DNA of 64,000 nucleotides, taken from positions 24,556,063-24,620,062 of the forward strand of contig NC_134833.1 in assembly GCF_004210375.1 (NCBI RefSeq), in the 5' to 3' direction. This stretch comes from Tachypleus tridentatus (Eukaryota; Arthropoda; Merostomata; Xiphosura; Limulidae). Position numbers and translations under genes: made by a program. Within the stretch, counting starts at the first letter, position 1. Each line of letters begins with the position of its first letter. Positions 21,123 through 32,704 of this stretch are shown piece after piece. The notes beneath the pieces were generated by a model that worked only from the letters and a program-made list of their open reading frames with translations, was not told where the DNA came from and did not search any database.

Positions 21123-21291
21123 TTTACAACAGGGGTGTGCAACATTTTTCGTCGGTGGGCCATATAACCAACTTCATCAATCAAGCGGGGCCACTTAAAA
21201 AACAAGCTTATTCGTGTACATGCACAATAAATTTAAAAAAATTCTCAAAATGCAAGCAATAATATTTTATATTTTTGCATGAGTGATCATT

Positions 21292-23081
21292 TTAGTGCGA
21301 CACTTGAAATTTAGAGTCCTTGCAGAGCTTGTCAATATCAGCTTTGACAGAAGTGGTTGCCACTCTTAACTGACTGGTCAAATGTTCATCAGTCAGCTGA
21401 CTTCTACATTTGGTTTTGATGAGCTTCATTTTGGAGAAAAATTGCTCACAGCAGTAGGTGCTACCAAAAAGGGAGGCAATTCTTTGTGCATGACGGGACA
21501 AATTGGGAAACTTTTCACGTACACAGAGTTTGTAAAAGTAGCAAACTGTTTTCAGAGAATTTCCTTTTAGTGTCCATGTCAGCCTGCAGTTTAATGAGTT
21601 CCATTTGGCAATCATCAGGACTGTCTTCCACTGCCAAATCAAAGGTTGAGCGAACAATTTCAATCTAATTTCAGTTTGTCTGAAATCTGGAAATCTGTTT
21701 GCAAACTCATCACGCAGCTTTTTGTACTGGTTCCATATTTGGTGCAATCCAGATTAGGAAATTCCAGTTTCCTGGTTGCAAGACATGTAAAATGGGTCAA
21801 TATGGCTCTTCTCAACTGAACCTGGAAAAGTTCCAATTTCTTCTCAAAAGCACAAATATGCTCAAACAACTTATTCACAAGTTGACTTTTCCCTTGTAGT
21901 TTTAAGTTTAAATCAGACAGATGCTGTGTAATGTCTGTGAGGAATGCTAAGTCATTCAGCCAGTTCTCATTGCTCAAGAAGTCCACATTCTGACGTTTGC
22001 TCTCCATGAAGAACTTAATCTCCTCTCACAGATTCCAGAATCTCTTCAAAGTAGCAGCTCTACTAAGCCAACGTACAGCAGAGAAGTACAAAACATCTGA
22101 ATACTCACTGTCCAGCTCATCTAAAAAAGTTTTAAATTGTCGATGATTTAATCCTCGTGTTCGAATATAATTTACGCATTGGACGACATTTTTCATGACT
22201 TCTGCAAAATCCAGAACTTTGGTGCACAAGCTCTCTTGGTGAATAATGCAATGGCTTACAACTACGTCTTGTGCTCCAATTGCAGTTAGAAATTTCTTGG
22301 TGAATCCATTTGTCCTACCTGTCATGGAAGGAGCACCATCTGTTGTAACACCACATAATTTATAAGGATTCAGTTCAAACTTTTCTACAACCTTAAGCAC
22401 TTGTTCACAAATATCCTGTCCTGTGGTTGTGGAGGAAAGGCTTGCCATATCTAAAACTCTTGAAAACATCAAAGCCTGCAGTAACAGCTCTGATGAAAAT
22501 GACAAGTTGGGATGTGTCATTGATATCAGTGCTTTCATCAAAAGCCAGACTGAAAGCTTCACACGAATTCAATCTCTCTTTCAAAGTTTCTTTGATGTCC
22601 TCTGAAAGATCTTTTGTCCTGCATTGAGACAGTAAAGCGGGAAAGGCTAGTTTGCTCCACCAAATATTTTTTTCTCTGGACATGCATATTCTGTGAATAT
22701 TGTTAAACAATTTTTAATAAATTCTCCATCACTGAAAGGCTTTCCCTTTTCTGCCATACATTCACAAAGCTTAAAACTCAGTTTTGTCACCAGTTCTGAA
22801 TTTTTCTTGAAAGTGGTAAAAACACCTTGTTGCTTTTCAATGGATGTTTTTAAATGTTCAATTTTGTCCTTTCGTGCCTGACCAACAATTTCATCAAACT
22901 GGGAGGAGTGCTTAGTTGCGTAATGTCGCTTAATATTGTACTCTTTCATGACTGCAATTGTAGTTTGACAGACGAGGCAGACAACACCTTGATTATGTGG
23001 GACAACAAGATATTTTGTGTACCATTCACTGTTGAATAACCTTCCCTCATCATCAATTTTTCGTTTCTTAACTGCTGACAT
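21292..23081 (-). pseudogene. hAT transposase, ZBED5/GTF2IRD2-like, decayed
   Basis: Starts at ATG 23079-23081 (MSAVKKRKIDDEGRLFNSEW). A BED-type zinc finger follows (CLVCQTTIAVMKEYNIKRHY, ATKH). Further on are FDESTDINDTSQLVIFIRAV, KLCGVTTDGAPSMTGRTNGF, SHCIIHQESLCTKVLDFAEV and VRWLSRAATLKRFW, the RNase-H-fold blocks of this hAT group. It ends with the dimerisation region SLFGSTYCCEQFFSKMKLIK, then KCRSQLTDEHL and a stop at 21292. Frame changes near 22660, 22450 and 21700 and a stop at about 22024 break it. Related genes have been domesticated in vertebrates, but this copy looks like an ordinary dead transposon. Confidence 0.9.
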
Positions 23082-23251
23082 TTTACTAGCCCTGAAATCA
23101 AAACAAAAATTATTCTCACGAAAATAGCAAAGTAGAAAAAAAACATAGAATTTATTTACACATGGAACCTCTTATGGACAGAAACACGTTTCTAAATTGG
23201 CATCCCGATCATAGCCTTCCGGTACTTAAATTAATTGAGAATAGCAAAATA

Positions 23252-23688
23252 CAGTGTGACCTCGCCTATTCGCGGTTCGCCATTCGCGGGTTATGCGCGA
23301 ACTGCGTTTTTGTAGGTCACAGAGACTGAAAGGGCTTTTCGAGGAGATTTCTGTTGTATTTACTCAATCAAGCCGTTTATATCAATTGTCGTCTTCACCA
23401 AACAAGATTGGACTGCTATTGGCTGACTGCCTCAGCTTCCCCAACAACGCAAACGGCAAAGCACAGCCCGGTAACGCACGGTACAATTTAGTGAAATACA
23501 TAACAGTATGCAATATTGCTACATTATTACTGCATCAATGAGTATAAGTATCATTAGTGTTTGGGAAGCATTTCATATAGTATATAATCGCATACATATA
23601 CGTTTTAAAGTGCGTCCAATATTCGCGGTTTTTCGCTATTCGCGGGAGGGTAAAGAACGTAACCCCCGCGAATAACGAGGTCACACTG
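23252..23688. mobile_element. Tigger-like MITE nested in the hAT
   Basis: Ends CAGTGTGACCTCG..TATTCGCGG and the complement of CCGCGAATAACGAGGTCACACTG, with TA at 23250-23251 and 23689-23690. It is 437 bp with no transposase. The CAGTG(T/G)..ACCTCG terminus resembles the Tigger/pogo ends at 43952. Confidence 0.9.
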
Positions 23689-24150
23689 TACATAGAATCA
23701 GATGCATCTGAAAGCAAAAATTTTAATAAATTCAGTAAAGTCACAACAATATGCTAAATAATAATCAATTTACCTTCAATCTCTTGTAGTAACTGTAAAA
23801 GGTAATAAAATTTTCACCAATAATGAATGACGGACAGCAGAGGTTAGGGAAAATTGTCGCCAACGGGCGAGGCGAGGTTCAGGACATGACGTTGAGTCGT
23901 AGTGCACGTCACCTATTCATGCCCTAAGGAGGCCGACCAATCGAATTCGGCCTGCTCCTCTCTAGCAAAGATAATTTTAGAAGTTTGTCGAGTCGAAGCC
24001 TGGGAATCCCGTAGGATCGATGCTTTTAAAAATACTCCATTTGCGTTGGATTACAGATCAGGCCACATGGTTAGATTACAACAACTAGGGCCACACTAAA
24101 TGGCTTGGCAGGCCGGGTTGTGGCCCACGCGGCCGCCTGTTGCACACCCC

Positions 24151-25049
24151 TTTACAACAAGACCAGCATCGACAGCTAGGTCCACGTCAGCAGGGAGAAC
24201 AAAGTTACCTCATAACCTCCCGGGCGAGGAACAACAGCAGTAACCGAAGCAGCACAAACGTATTCATAACAGCATGGATCACGTCCCCATGGTTTGAATT
24301 GGAAGTTTCCACAAACACCGTGCGATGCATTACTTCCATACTTGTTTGAGGAGCTGAACACATATTCAACAAATAGCAAAAGCACGAAAACTAGAAACAA
24401 AATTAACTGTACGCTCACTAGGCAGCTACTAAAACTCACATTAAGGCTATCAGGGCGAGAGAAAAAACACGTCTGCACTCGAGGACGAGAACCGGCGCTT
24501 TCAACGTGGTATGAACGATGACAGTTTCATTCTTTCTTATTTGGTGTTTTAAGTATTACCCTGAAAGAAAATCGTTGTTGCAGCCTAAAATTTCCTAGTG
24601 TTAGCTCTTCCATCCACCAAGGATATCTTACAACTGTAGGTTTGGTAGCTCAGGGGTACGTAACCTTGAGAAACACTTCAGTTGGATCTTAAGAGAGAGT
24701 TGTTTTTAAAACCGTTTCACGCACTGTGTCGTTTAGATAAAACCGAAAGAAAACTTCAAATGTAACTTAATAATAATATGAAAGAGTGTTATTCTTTAAA
24801 CTGAAAATTAATCTTGATTTAACATTTATAATATATTTTCATATTAAGCATTGATAATAACCTTTACAATTTGCCAACTGTATATATATATATATATATA
24901 TTTCTTTAGAGTTTAAACAGATAATTAGCAAATTATATTATTTGAGCTCCTTACTAGCAGAAAGTAGTATAGTTATGTAATAACTACAACTATACAGTTA
25001 TGTAACAGGAAAATAGCTAGGTTTTTTAACACATTTACCTTATTCAACT
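24151..25049 (-). repeat. left arm of a large inverted repeat (LINE 5' part)
   Basis: This stretch matches, inverted, 27411-28309 almost base for base, including the (TA)n tract (24877-24901 against 27559-27582) and the block ending TTATTCAAC. Small differences (for example GCAGAAAGTAG against GCAGACAAGTAG) show the arms have diverged slightly. Counting the LINE part beyond the hAT (about 20939-21130), the full arm is about 1.1 kb. Confidence 0.92.
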
Positions 25050-25601
25050 TATAGAGCTTAACATTTCGTAAATGGTGTGATGTAACCGAAAATTGATTGT
25101 TTTCGGGAAAGATATGGAACAGACCTTTCCAATGTAAATATTTATGTGCTCAAATCATTAAAAGATATTCAAATGAGAATATAATTTTTTCCAAACAAAG
25201 ATAATTTTGGTTCATCAGAACAATTCGGAAATAGACCTGCAACAAGTCATACGAACACAAATGTCAAAGATAAAAACCGCCTAAGTGTTCCAGGTGACAG
25301 AACGCTAAAAAATATCTGACTCTAGGAACGAGATCAACCGGTGAGTAATTAAATAGATATGCATGTTATTGTACACACAGACATACCAGTCAAGACACTG
25401 TTGTAGTAACTATGGATTTCTATGTCATCAGAGACTAGATGGATTACGGAAAACATGTAGAGAAGTGGTGAGGCTCCAAAGTTATTTTGATATAATGAAC
25501 TCAACTTCTGCATACTGAAGAAAATCTGAACTGTAAAGAGACAAATCATATTTACAAAGTGTTTTAAGAACGTATTATGAATAAACAATACTTTAAATTT
25601 A

Positions 25602-25878
25602 TTTGTTTGTTTGTTTTGGAATTTCGCACAAAGCTACTCGAGGGCTAAATAGCCGTCCCTAATTTAGCAGTGTAAGACTAGAGGGAAGGCAGCTAGTCAT
25701 CACCACCCACCGCCACTCTTGGACTACTCTGTGTACCAACGAATAGTGGGATTGACCGTCACATTATAACGCCCCCACGGCTGGGAGGACGAGCATATTT
25801 GGCGCGACTCGGCCGCGAACCCGCGACCCTCAGATTACGAAGCCCACGCGTTAACGCGCTAGATCCCATGCCAGGCCG
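25602..25878 (-). mobile_element. tRNA-headed SINE, family A, minus copy
   Basis: Target duplication CTTTAAATTTA (25591-25601, 25879-25889). Starts with the (TTTG)n tail and ends at CCATGCCAGGCCG, the complement of the tRNA head. It sits in the spacer between the two LINE arms. Confidence 0.93.
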
Positions 25879-25889
25879 CTTTAAATTTA

Positions 25890-26470
25890 CAGCAAAGGTG
25901 TTAGATCCCAATATTATTTATCTTGATAAATCCACAAAAAAATTAAGTATTAGCTTTTATATTAACTTCAAATTTCATGCAACTACTGCATTATATGGAT
26001 ATTATTTGATATTTTGTTGTTTGTAAGACACAATCATATACTGATCATTTTACCAACGTAATATTCCCAAAAGAATCTGTACTTTCATAACTGATATTAA
26101 CATAAACAGTGACAACAGTTTTACGTTTATCTGTTAGAAATAAGAATTTTGCAAGGGAAACACCAACGGAAATCGAATGTACCTTTAGATATAACATAAA
26201 AAGATCTTGTGTAATTTCATAAATTTCCAAGTTTGTGTGATTAGTTTCATTAGTTAACCTAATTAGGAAGTACATAAAGAAACAAAAGTCAATTGTTAAG
26301 AAACTGTTTTGAAGTACGACACGTTTTATTTTTCTCACTAAAGGAACATTTATGTTATTTTACAGAGTGGGTCATAATTAATATTATAACTAGTGCGTCG
26401 TGCTCATTGTGAAAACCTCAAAATTCAACGGTGACACAAAACGTGCTAAAAAAAAAATAAACGCTCTGTT
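25890..26470. other. AT-rich spacer sequence
   Basis: I see no supported gene. A minus-strand open frame at 26045-26338 has no recognisable motif. Confidence 0.45.
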
Positions 26471-26473
26471 GTT

Positions 26474-26930
26474 TTCCCAGTGAATGTTCCAGCCGAGAAC
26501 CTTAACTGTACTCGAGGATACCGAAGAAATGCTGACAGGTGTTGCAAGTATATATGACACTCAATTACTTTAAATTGTTCACATTAAACACAAATAGAAG
26601 AAAGACTTTTATAAATATGGAATTTTATTTCAACAAATACGTTTTTTGATACTAAAGACGTTGTTAGAACAATAAAAATTAACACTGGGTAAATAAATGC
26701 TTAGCTATGTACTTTTAACGCTTTTAGATTCACGTCCTCCTGTTCACTATGACAATGGATTCAAACTTACTGCCTGCCGTGCCCAGAAGGGACTTACATG
26801 ACATCTTTTGCTGCTGACGCCTGTGTAGCTTATCCTGAAGACGAAATTACTGATATAGAAGAAGCTGATAATAAATATCTTTGTAAAAGTAATGGAATAA
26901 AGAGTTTTAAAGTTTTCTTTTACTGTTTCC
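26474..26930 (+). pseudogene. possible Cys-rich exon remnants
   Basis: Two protein-like stretches between the inverted LINE arms. After an acceptor-like TTTTCCCAG (to about 26480) comes NVPAENLNCTRGYRRNADRC then CK. After TTTTAG (to 26728) comes DSRPPVHYDNGFKLT, and in the next frame YCLPCPEGTYMTSF, ADACVAYPEDEITDIEEADN and KYLCKSNG. The C..CPEGTY pattern recalls small extracellular Cys-rich modules (GCC2/GCC3 or TNFR-like). The phases do not join and a frameshift is needed, so this is at best a broken gene fragment. I do not recognise the parent. Confidence 0.3.
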
Positions 26931-27057
26931 TTAACATTTTAAAATGTTTATTTTGTTCAAACAGATTGTTATAATAAGACACTTCTTCATAACTTTCATG
27001 GTTTTAGTGCATTAAAAGCTTTGCTTTTAATGGAAATCCTACTACTGGTATATCATT

Positions 27058-27125
27058 TCAAACTAAGGAACGGCTAACGCTGAAAGCTCTAGTTCAAGTA
27101 TCCGCGAAATTGAAAACAAACAAAC
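27058..27125 (+). mobile_element. SINE, family A, 3' fragment
   Basis: Tail only: AAGGAACGGCTAACGCTGAA, then GTATCCGCGAAATTGAAAAC and (CAAA)n. Confidence 0.65.
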
Positions 27126-27410
27126 CTAACGGTGTCTAGATGGCACATCTGTGTGCGTCACATTATTACTGAAAAGACCTAAAGATATTTAATTTAAAAA
27201 AAAGTCTATGTCCCGAAACATAACTCAAATCTATGTTTAATTTTTATTTTGTGTACATAATGTCGTTTTTGAAATAAAATAATGGAATTTGTCCAAATTC
27301 AAAACAAATGTTTTAATATAAGATTATAATTATATTCGATTATCAAAATGTTAGCACCGTCTCATAAGATCTGAATAGCATATGAAAATCCAGTAGGTTT
27401 CTTGCTATAT

Positions 27411-28489
27411 TGTTGAATAAGGTAAATGTGTTAAAAAACCTAGCTGATTTCCTGTTACATAACTGTATAGTTGTAGTTATTATATAACTATACTACTTGT
27501 CTGCTAGTAAGGAGCTCAAATAATATAATTTGCTAATTATCTGTTTAAACTCTAAAGAAATATATATATATATATATACAGTTGGCAAATTGTAAAGGTT
27601 ATTATCAATGCTTAATATGAAAATATATTATAAATGTTAAATCAAGATTAATTTTCAGTTTAAAGAATAACACTCTTTCATATTATTATTAAGTTACATT
27701 TGAAGTTTTCTTTCGGTTTTATCTAAACGACGCAGTGCGTGAAACGGTTTTAAAAACAACTCTCTCTTAAGATCCAACTGAAGTGTTTCTCAAGGTTACG
27801 TACCCTGAGCTACCAAACCTACAGTTGTAAGATATCCTTGGTGGATGGAAGAGCTAACACTAGGAAATTTTAGGCTGCAACAACGATTTTCTTTCAGGGT
27901 AATACTTAAAACACCAAATAAGAAAGAATGAAACTGTCATCGTTCATACCACGTTGAAAGCGCCGGTTCTCGTCCTCGAGTGCAGACGTGTTTTTTCTCG
28001 CTTCTGATAGCCTTAGTGTGAGTTTAGTAGCTAAGCCTAGTGAGCGTACAGTTAATTTTGTTTCTAGTTTTCGTGCTTTTGCTATTTGTTGAATATGTGT
28101 TCAGCTCCTCAACAAGTATGGAAGTAATGCATCGCACGGTGTTTGTGGAAACTTCAATTCAAACCATGGGGACGTGATCCATGCTGTTATGAATACGTTT
28201 GGTGCTGCTTCGGTTACTGCTGTTGTTCCTCGCCGGGAGGTTATGAGGTAATTTTGTTCTCCCTGCTGACGTGGACCCAGCTGTCGATGCTGGTCTTGTT
28301 GTAAATGGTGTACACTGTTTGGCTAATGGTGTAACTAAACGCACTATTACTGTTTCTTTTATGGAAGTACCAGAATATATAGCCGATGATGTTCTTCTAA
28401 ATAAACTTAAGGATTTTGCTTGTGAAGTAAGGAGCCCTATAGTGTGGAAGAGACCAGGGCATATATTTAGGTATACGCCATGTTCGTGT
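27411..28489 (+). mobile_element. LINE 5' fragment, right arm of the inverted repeat
   Basis: Plus-strand copy of the 5' end and ORF1 start of the LINE at 18178-25049. It includes an open stretch encoding DPAVDAGLVVNGVHCLANG and on to SPIVWKR (28271-28460). It lacks the hAT insertion and keeps the uninterrupted site TTGTTGTAAATGGTG. The LINE sequence stops abruptly at 28489 inside ORF1 and continues as CR1-like sequence. A copy that keeps its 5' end and loses its 3' end is not what target-primed reverse transcription gives, so duplication-inversion is the likelier origin. Confidence 0.9.
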
Positions 28490-29200
28490 GTACCTCATAA
28501 AAGACTTGTTACAAAAATTAAACCTGTGGGTATGAGGGAAACGTTATTAAATTGAAAATAAAATTGTCAGTATTATAGAAAACAGAGAATAGTAATAAAC
28601 AGAGCCAGGTCTGACTGTGTGATAGTTACAAGTAATGTGCTTCTAGGCTATGTGCTGGGCCCTCTGCTGTTTATGATTGGTATTAATGATATGGACTCTG
28701 GAATGACTAATAAAAGTTAACAGATAATTTTAATATTTTTAGGTTGGCTACCTGTATCAAAGATGCTGCAGACCTACAAGGGGATTCAGAAAACTTGATG
28801 CATTGAGTCAGTAAATTACAGATAATGTTTAACTATTCAAAATTAAGGTGATGCATGTAGATTTTCATAATTCAACTTTAAAAACTGTGGTTGAAGAAAA
28901 AATCTTGGTGTTGTGATCACAAAATCACTGAAGTTATTTAAACAGTGTATTGTAGTCAGCAGTAGGGCTGATAGCATTTTGGATAGCATCTATATAAATA
29001 TTTGAATATGTGACAAGAGATATAATTGTTTCACTGTATAAATCATTCATAAAACCTTATTTAGAGTATTGTACACAGTTTTGTGCTCCATTCCTCAACA
29101 AAGATATTGAATTGTTGGAAAAGGTTCAGAGAAGAGCTGTCAGGATAATATGTTGGCTGGGGTACTGTCTCAGTTTTTTTAGGTGTGACATTTGATTAAG
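28490..29200 (+). pseudogene. CR1-like LINE reverse transcriptase fragment
   Basis: Decayed RT with the expected order HKRLVTKIKPVGM, VIVTSN..GYVLGPLLFMIG, INDMDSG (28490-28720), many stops, then SLYKSFIKPYLEYCTQFCAP and LLEKVQRRAVRIICW (29010-29160). These are the palm and thumb blocks of CR1/Jockey-type RTs. The FADD segment is unreadable. Confidence 0.85.
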
Positions 29201-29344
29201 GTATTTAACATTATTAGGGGTAGGAGTTTAATATAAAATATTGCTTTATTGATGTCAGTAAAGGATTATGGTAGTAAATGTGATGATCAGTGTTGTGAGA
29301 TCTGGTAATTTGTCTAGTCATCTTTTTAAAATCAGTTTCAAACA

Positions 29345-29950
29345 ATAAAAATGGATTGAATTGTTAAATTATTGTCTTCAAAGAGCTATGAGTATGAAGA
29401 TTCAGCATCAGAAAGTGGACACGTTCAGGTACACTCTGATTGTTACAAGGAGGTTGAAGATCATTTCCATGACAAGAACATTTTCCATACAATTACACCA
29501 CTTCCAGTACCTGTCAGAAAAACACATTTCAAACTGATATATCTTTCTTCATGTTTTTCATAATTTTATTCTTACATTAATATAAGACAGATAAAATGTT
29601 GCTCATCAGACCATGCCATCTGTTTCCAGTCATTCGTTGTTCAGAATTGTGTATTAAGCATGAATTTTTTATATTTTTTATTTACATAAATATTTACATA
29701 ATTTATTTACATTTGTTGTAATGTCATTAAAGTGGTATGGTTGGCATAATAAAATCCTGGCTGTTGTTGAAGAATTTGGTAGTTGTGTACAATCCATTTT
29801 AATTTATCTGCTTCTTCATTTGTCTTTTTTTGTAGCCATTGGTGGAAATTTTTGTTTCTTTCTTTTCTACTCTGCACAAACTCAGATGATGTTTTTGTGA
29901 AAACCCAGTGAAATAAAAGGTTTCTGGGAATCATGCAGTGTTGAATGTCA
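29345..29950 (-). pseudogene. possible Tc1-type transposase relic
   Basis: The complement reads NDWKQMAWSDEQHF near 29640 and GTGSGVIVWKMFLSWK near 29500, in the order expected of the first catalytic Asp (W.SDE) and the GG..VWG.FSW block of Tc1 transposases. Frames are broken and no inverted repeats were found. The open frame 29707-29934 just upstream is unexplained. Confidence 0.3.
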
Positions 29951-32590
29951 AATTAGAAGGATTCTTGTTGCTGTCTATTTTCCTTAATTCTAACATTTTG
30001 AAACAAGTAATTACCAGCAATTCACATATGTTTAACAGTTGTAGATAAATAGTGTTTTCAAATGTATGTGTATATGTTTATGGAGATCTTTATGAAGTAG
30101 TGACTTGTGTATAACGTTATCACAATAACATAAAAGTAATATTTTCCAACACACTAGAACTATATATCTTTTCCCCATTTTTAATGTATTTGTTAAAGAA
30201 GAATATACAAGATACTCAGAAGCTGATTAATAGCTGTCTTGATACTTTTTACCCTGAAACAAATTCAAGTATGTATGTTGCTTTGACATGTGACCGTTTT
30301 TGTCACAACTGATGTAATCAGACTTAACTATTCATTTACTATTTTGTTTTTGTTTGCACATTTTTTTCTTCTTACAAACTGAATCAACTTTAAATTTATA
30401 ATTATAGTGCTTAAAACATTTAGAGGTTTCTCTAAACATTAAAATAAAAAAGTTATGATTATATTACCATCCTGGTCTTAACTGTGTACTTTTGTATTTA
30501 GAAATGTGTGTTCAAAATTATAGCCACTTGTATGTTGATTTAAAGCTTCTAAAATTGTAAAAAAGGATTTTATTATACCAGTTTTAATTGATTATTTCAG
30601 CATTTAGTTCTGTTATGAATTCAAATTTATCATAATTTGGCTGTTATTAGTTACATAGAGTGAATCTGTGCCAAGATTTTGAAGTATATTCATGAATCAA
30701 GTTATGTTTTCCAAACTCTGGCATTAGATACATGACATTTGGAATGTGTACCACACAATTTAAAACTAGGCTTTTGGATAGTGTGGCAAGTTTAAGATCA
30801 GTTTCAAATTAGTTTTGGTACATGACTAAAGATACAGGTGTGTAGGAACAAATGTTAGAAATATGTTCAAGTCTGTCGTTTAACTAAGTTTCAGGATTAA
30901 TTAAATCTAAATTGTGAAAGATTATGATTAAAATATTCATACTTAACACTTCATATTAAGACAGTTTGTGTTTTCAAGAGCTGTTGGAAACATGTAGATG
31001 TATTGTAATCAGTTGAACCTCCAATTTTGCATATGTTTTAAAAATCTCTTTGTCTTGTAAGATGGTGCCCGTGAGAGTACACCATAATATTTTGGTCAGT
31101 ATTTGTATTCAACATAGATGCAACTCTGAAGAAACAATTACTTGCAAGTTCCCCAGTGTTTTAGGTTTTATGCAACCTAGTACATTATTTTGAGACCAAC
31201 TATTGAGTTTATAGGAATCCATAGACCCACCATACTTCCGTGCTTTATGGTCACTTATCACTGATGTATTTCAATAGCCTTTTACATGTCCTTTGATATT
31301 TTTCTCTTCTCCTTTCTCATATTAGGTCATATGAGAGTTCTAGCTCAAAAGCTATGATATAGGACATTCTTATATCTATGATTAAAATTTTCATTACAAA
31401 ATGAAATTCAGATAAATTCTTATTTCTATCACAGTCTCCTGTGTGAAAGATTTGTACCTTTTATACAGGAAATGTTTGTCATACTCTGCTTTCTTGGAAC
31501 TCAATTTTCTCATACATGCCTTCTCACTTGAACTGAGTGATTGCCATCATATGATTATTGATTAATCGAGAACTACATTTATCAAATACATTAAAACCAG
31601 TTGTCTATGTTCTAGTAAGTAGTTGCACAGAAAAAAAGTTTTGGTTGTGGGATCTTGTCAGTTGTTCAAAATGAATGAATAGGTTCATCTGGATAGGTGA
31701 AATAACTGGAAATGGTAATTTTGATTAGTTTCCTGATAACTGATATGATTGAAATTTCTATTAATTGAGTGTTGGAATAATTAACAAACAGAAATAATTG
31801 GAAATAGTAATTTTGAGTTTCACTTGCTAATCAGTATAGGAGTATGAGAAAAAGATCAACAAACACAAGTAGGTCAGTAACTTTGTAGTTCATCAGGAGA
31901 CTAGTTAAAATGTTTTTTGTAGAAGTGTTTATTTAAAGACTATTTTCATGCTATGTTAACATTATAAATTCTGTTGTAATTTGTTTTGTTAAATGTTATT
32001 TCTTTATACATTTTTGAGAAAAACAAATACCTGCTCAAATGTTATCATTATTCTTACAACATGAAAATGGTGATTTAAGATTGTTATTAGAAATAGTAGC
32101 TAATTGACAGTTTAGTTGTATATTAATCTTGATTTTATTGTGATTTCCATTAGGATAAAGTTTATGACAGCTGCCAAAATTACTTTAGTTCTGAATGGCA
32201 TATTTTAAATTAATTGTTTCTGTTAAAATGTTTGAAGTTATTTTTATCAGAATTATATAACCTATTTTCATACCTCTAGTGTCATAATAAATTATAAATT
32301 TAAATTTACCACATAATATGAAGAAAGTAGTACATGTATGTGTAATATTTCAACTTTTACAGCTTGGATGTTATGAACCTGTTAAGATTGCTTTGTCAGA
32401 ATACATTTTGAAACAATTATATGGATGAAGCAGAAAAATCTTGGTTAACAAATATGTTCATTTCTATATCTCTGTGGATTGTTATATGTTTTAATTTACA
32501 GCTACTGAATATCTGGAAAAGTAAACTGTAGCATCTCCAACTCTTTTAACATGTTAATAATTCTAGAGAAAAATTCCCCACATTTTATCA
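29950..32590. other. AT-rich non-coding stretch
   Basis: About 2.6 kb with no ORF, repeat or RNA gene that I can support. It has fewer recognisable repeats than the rest of the window. Confidence 0.5.
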
Positions 32591-32700
32591 TGGAAAGACT
32601 GAGTAGTAAAGATCAGAAATGTATGGAAACTGATGCTGGAGATATTACAAACCTGAATGCGACAGTTCTGTCTAGTGATAATCAAAGTATTCTGGCTTTA
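32591..32700 (+). CDS. candidate first coding exon, unrecognised
   Basis: ATG at 32591 opens 36 codons (MERLSSKDQKCMETDAGDIT then NLNATVLSSDNQSILAL) and ends TTTAG|GTAGGT, a strong donor. Upstream are in-frame stops. The polar, acidic peptide looks like a disordered N-terminus. No matching phase-1 acceptor exon was found nearby, so the call rests on start, donor and composition only. It could belong to an upstream part of the PAK gene or to an unknown gene. Confidence 0.3.
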
Positions 32701-32704
32701 GGTA

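Larger units (their letters stand above)
21131..24150 (-). mobile_element. hAT transposon inserted in the LINE
   Basis: Termini GGGGTGTGCAACA and its complement TGTTGCACACCCC are flanked by the 8-bp duplication TTTACAAC (21123-21130 and 24151-24158). The empty site CACCATTTACAACAAGACC is preserved in the inverted LINE copy (complement of 28295-28313), so the insertion is proven within the window. GGGCCAC-type subterminal motifs lie near both ends. It carries a minus-strand transposase and a nested MITE at 23252-23688. Confidence 0.95.
18178..25049 (-). mobile_element. L1/Tx1-like LINE, 3' end lost in gap, split by a hAT element
   Basis: Read on the minus strand. A 5' region (24151-25049) with a (TA)n tract leads into ORF1, which is interrupted by the hAT at 21131-24150. 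ORF1 resumes 21122-20258 and ends with a basic tail. ORF2 starts near 20082 with an APE-type endonuclease and runs into a reverse transcriptase that meets the gap. The left copy and the inverted copy at 27411-28489 start at the same point (25049/27411), which suggests this is the true 5' end of the element or the end of a duplicated block. Confidence 0.85.

Noticed and set aside
24176-24478. 100-residue ORF near the hAT right end
   Set aside because: It lies in the LINE 5' region/ORF1 start and differs in frame between the two inverted copies, so it is not a separate gene.
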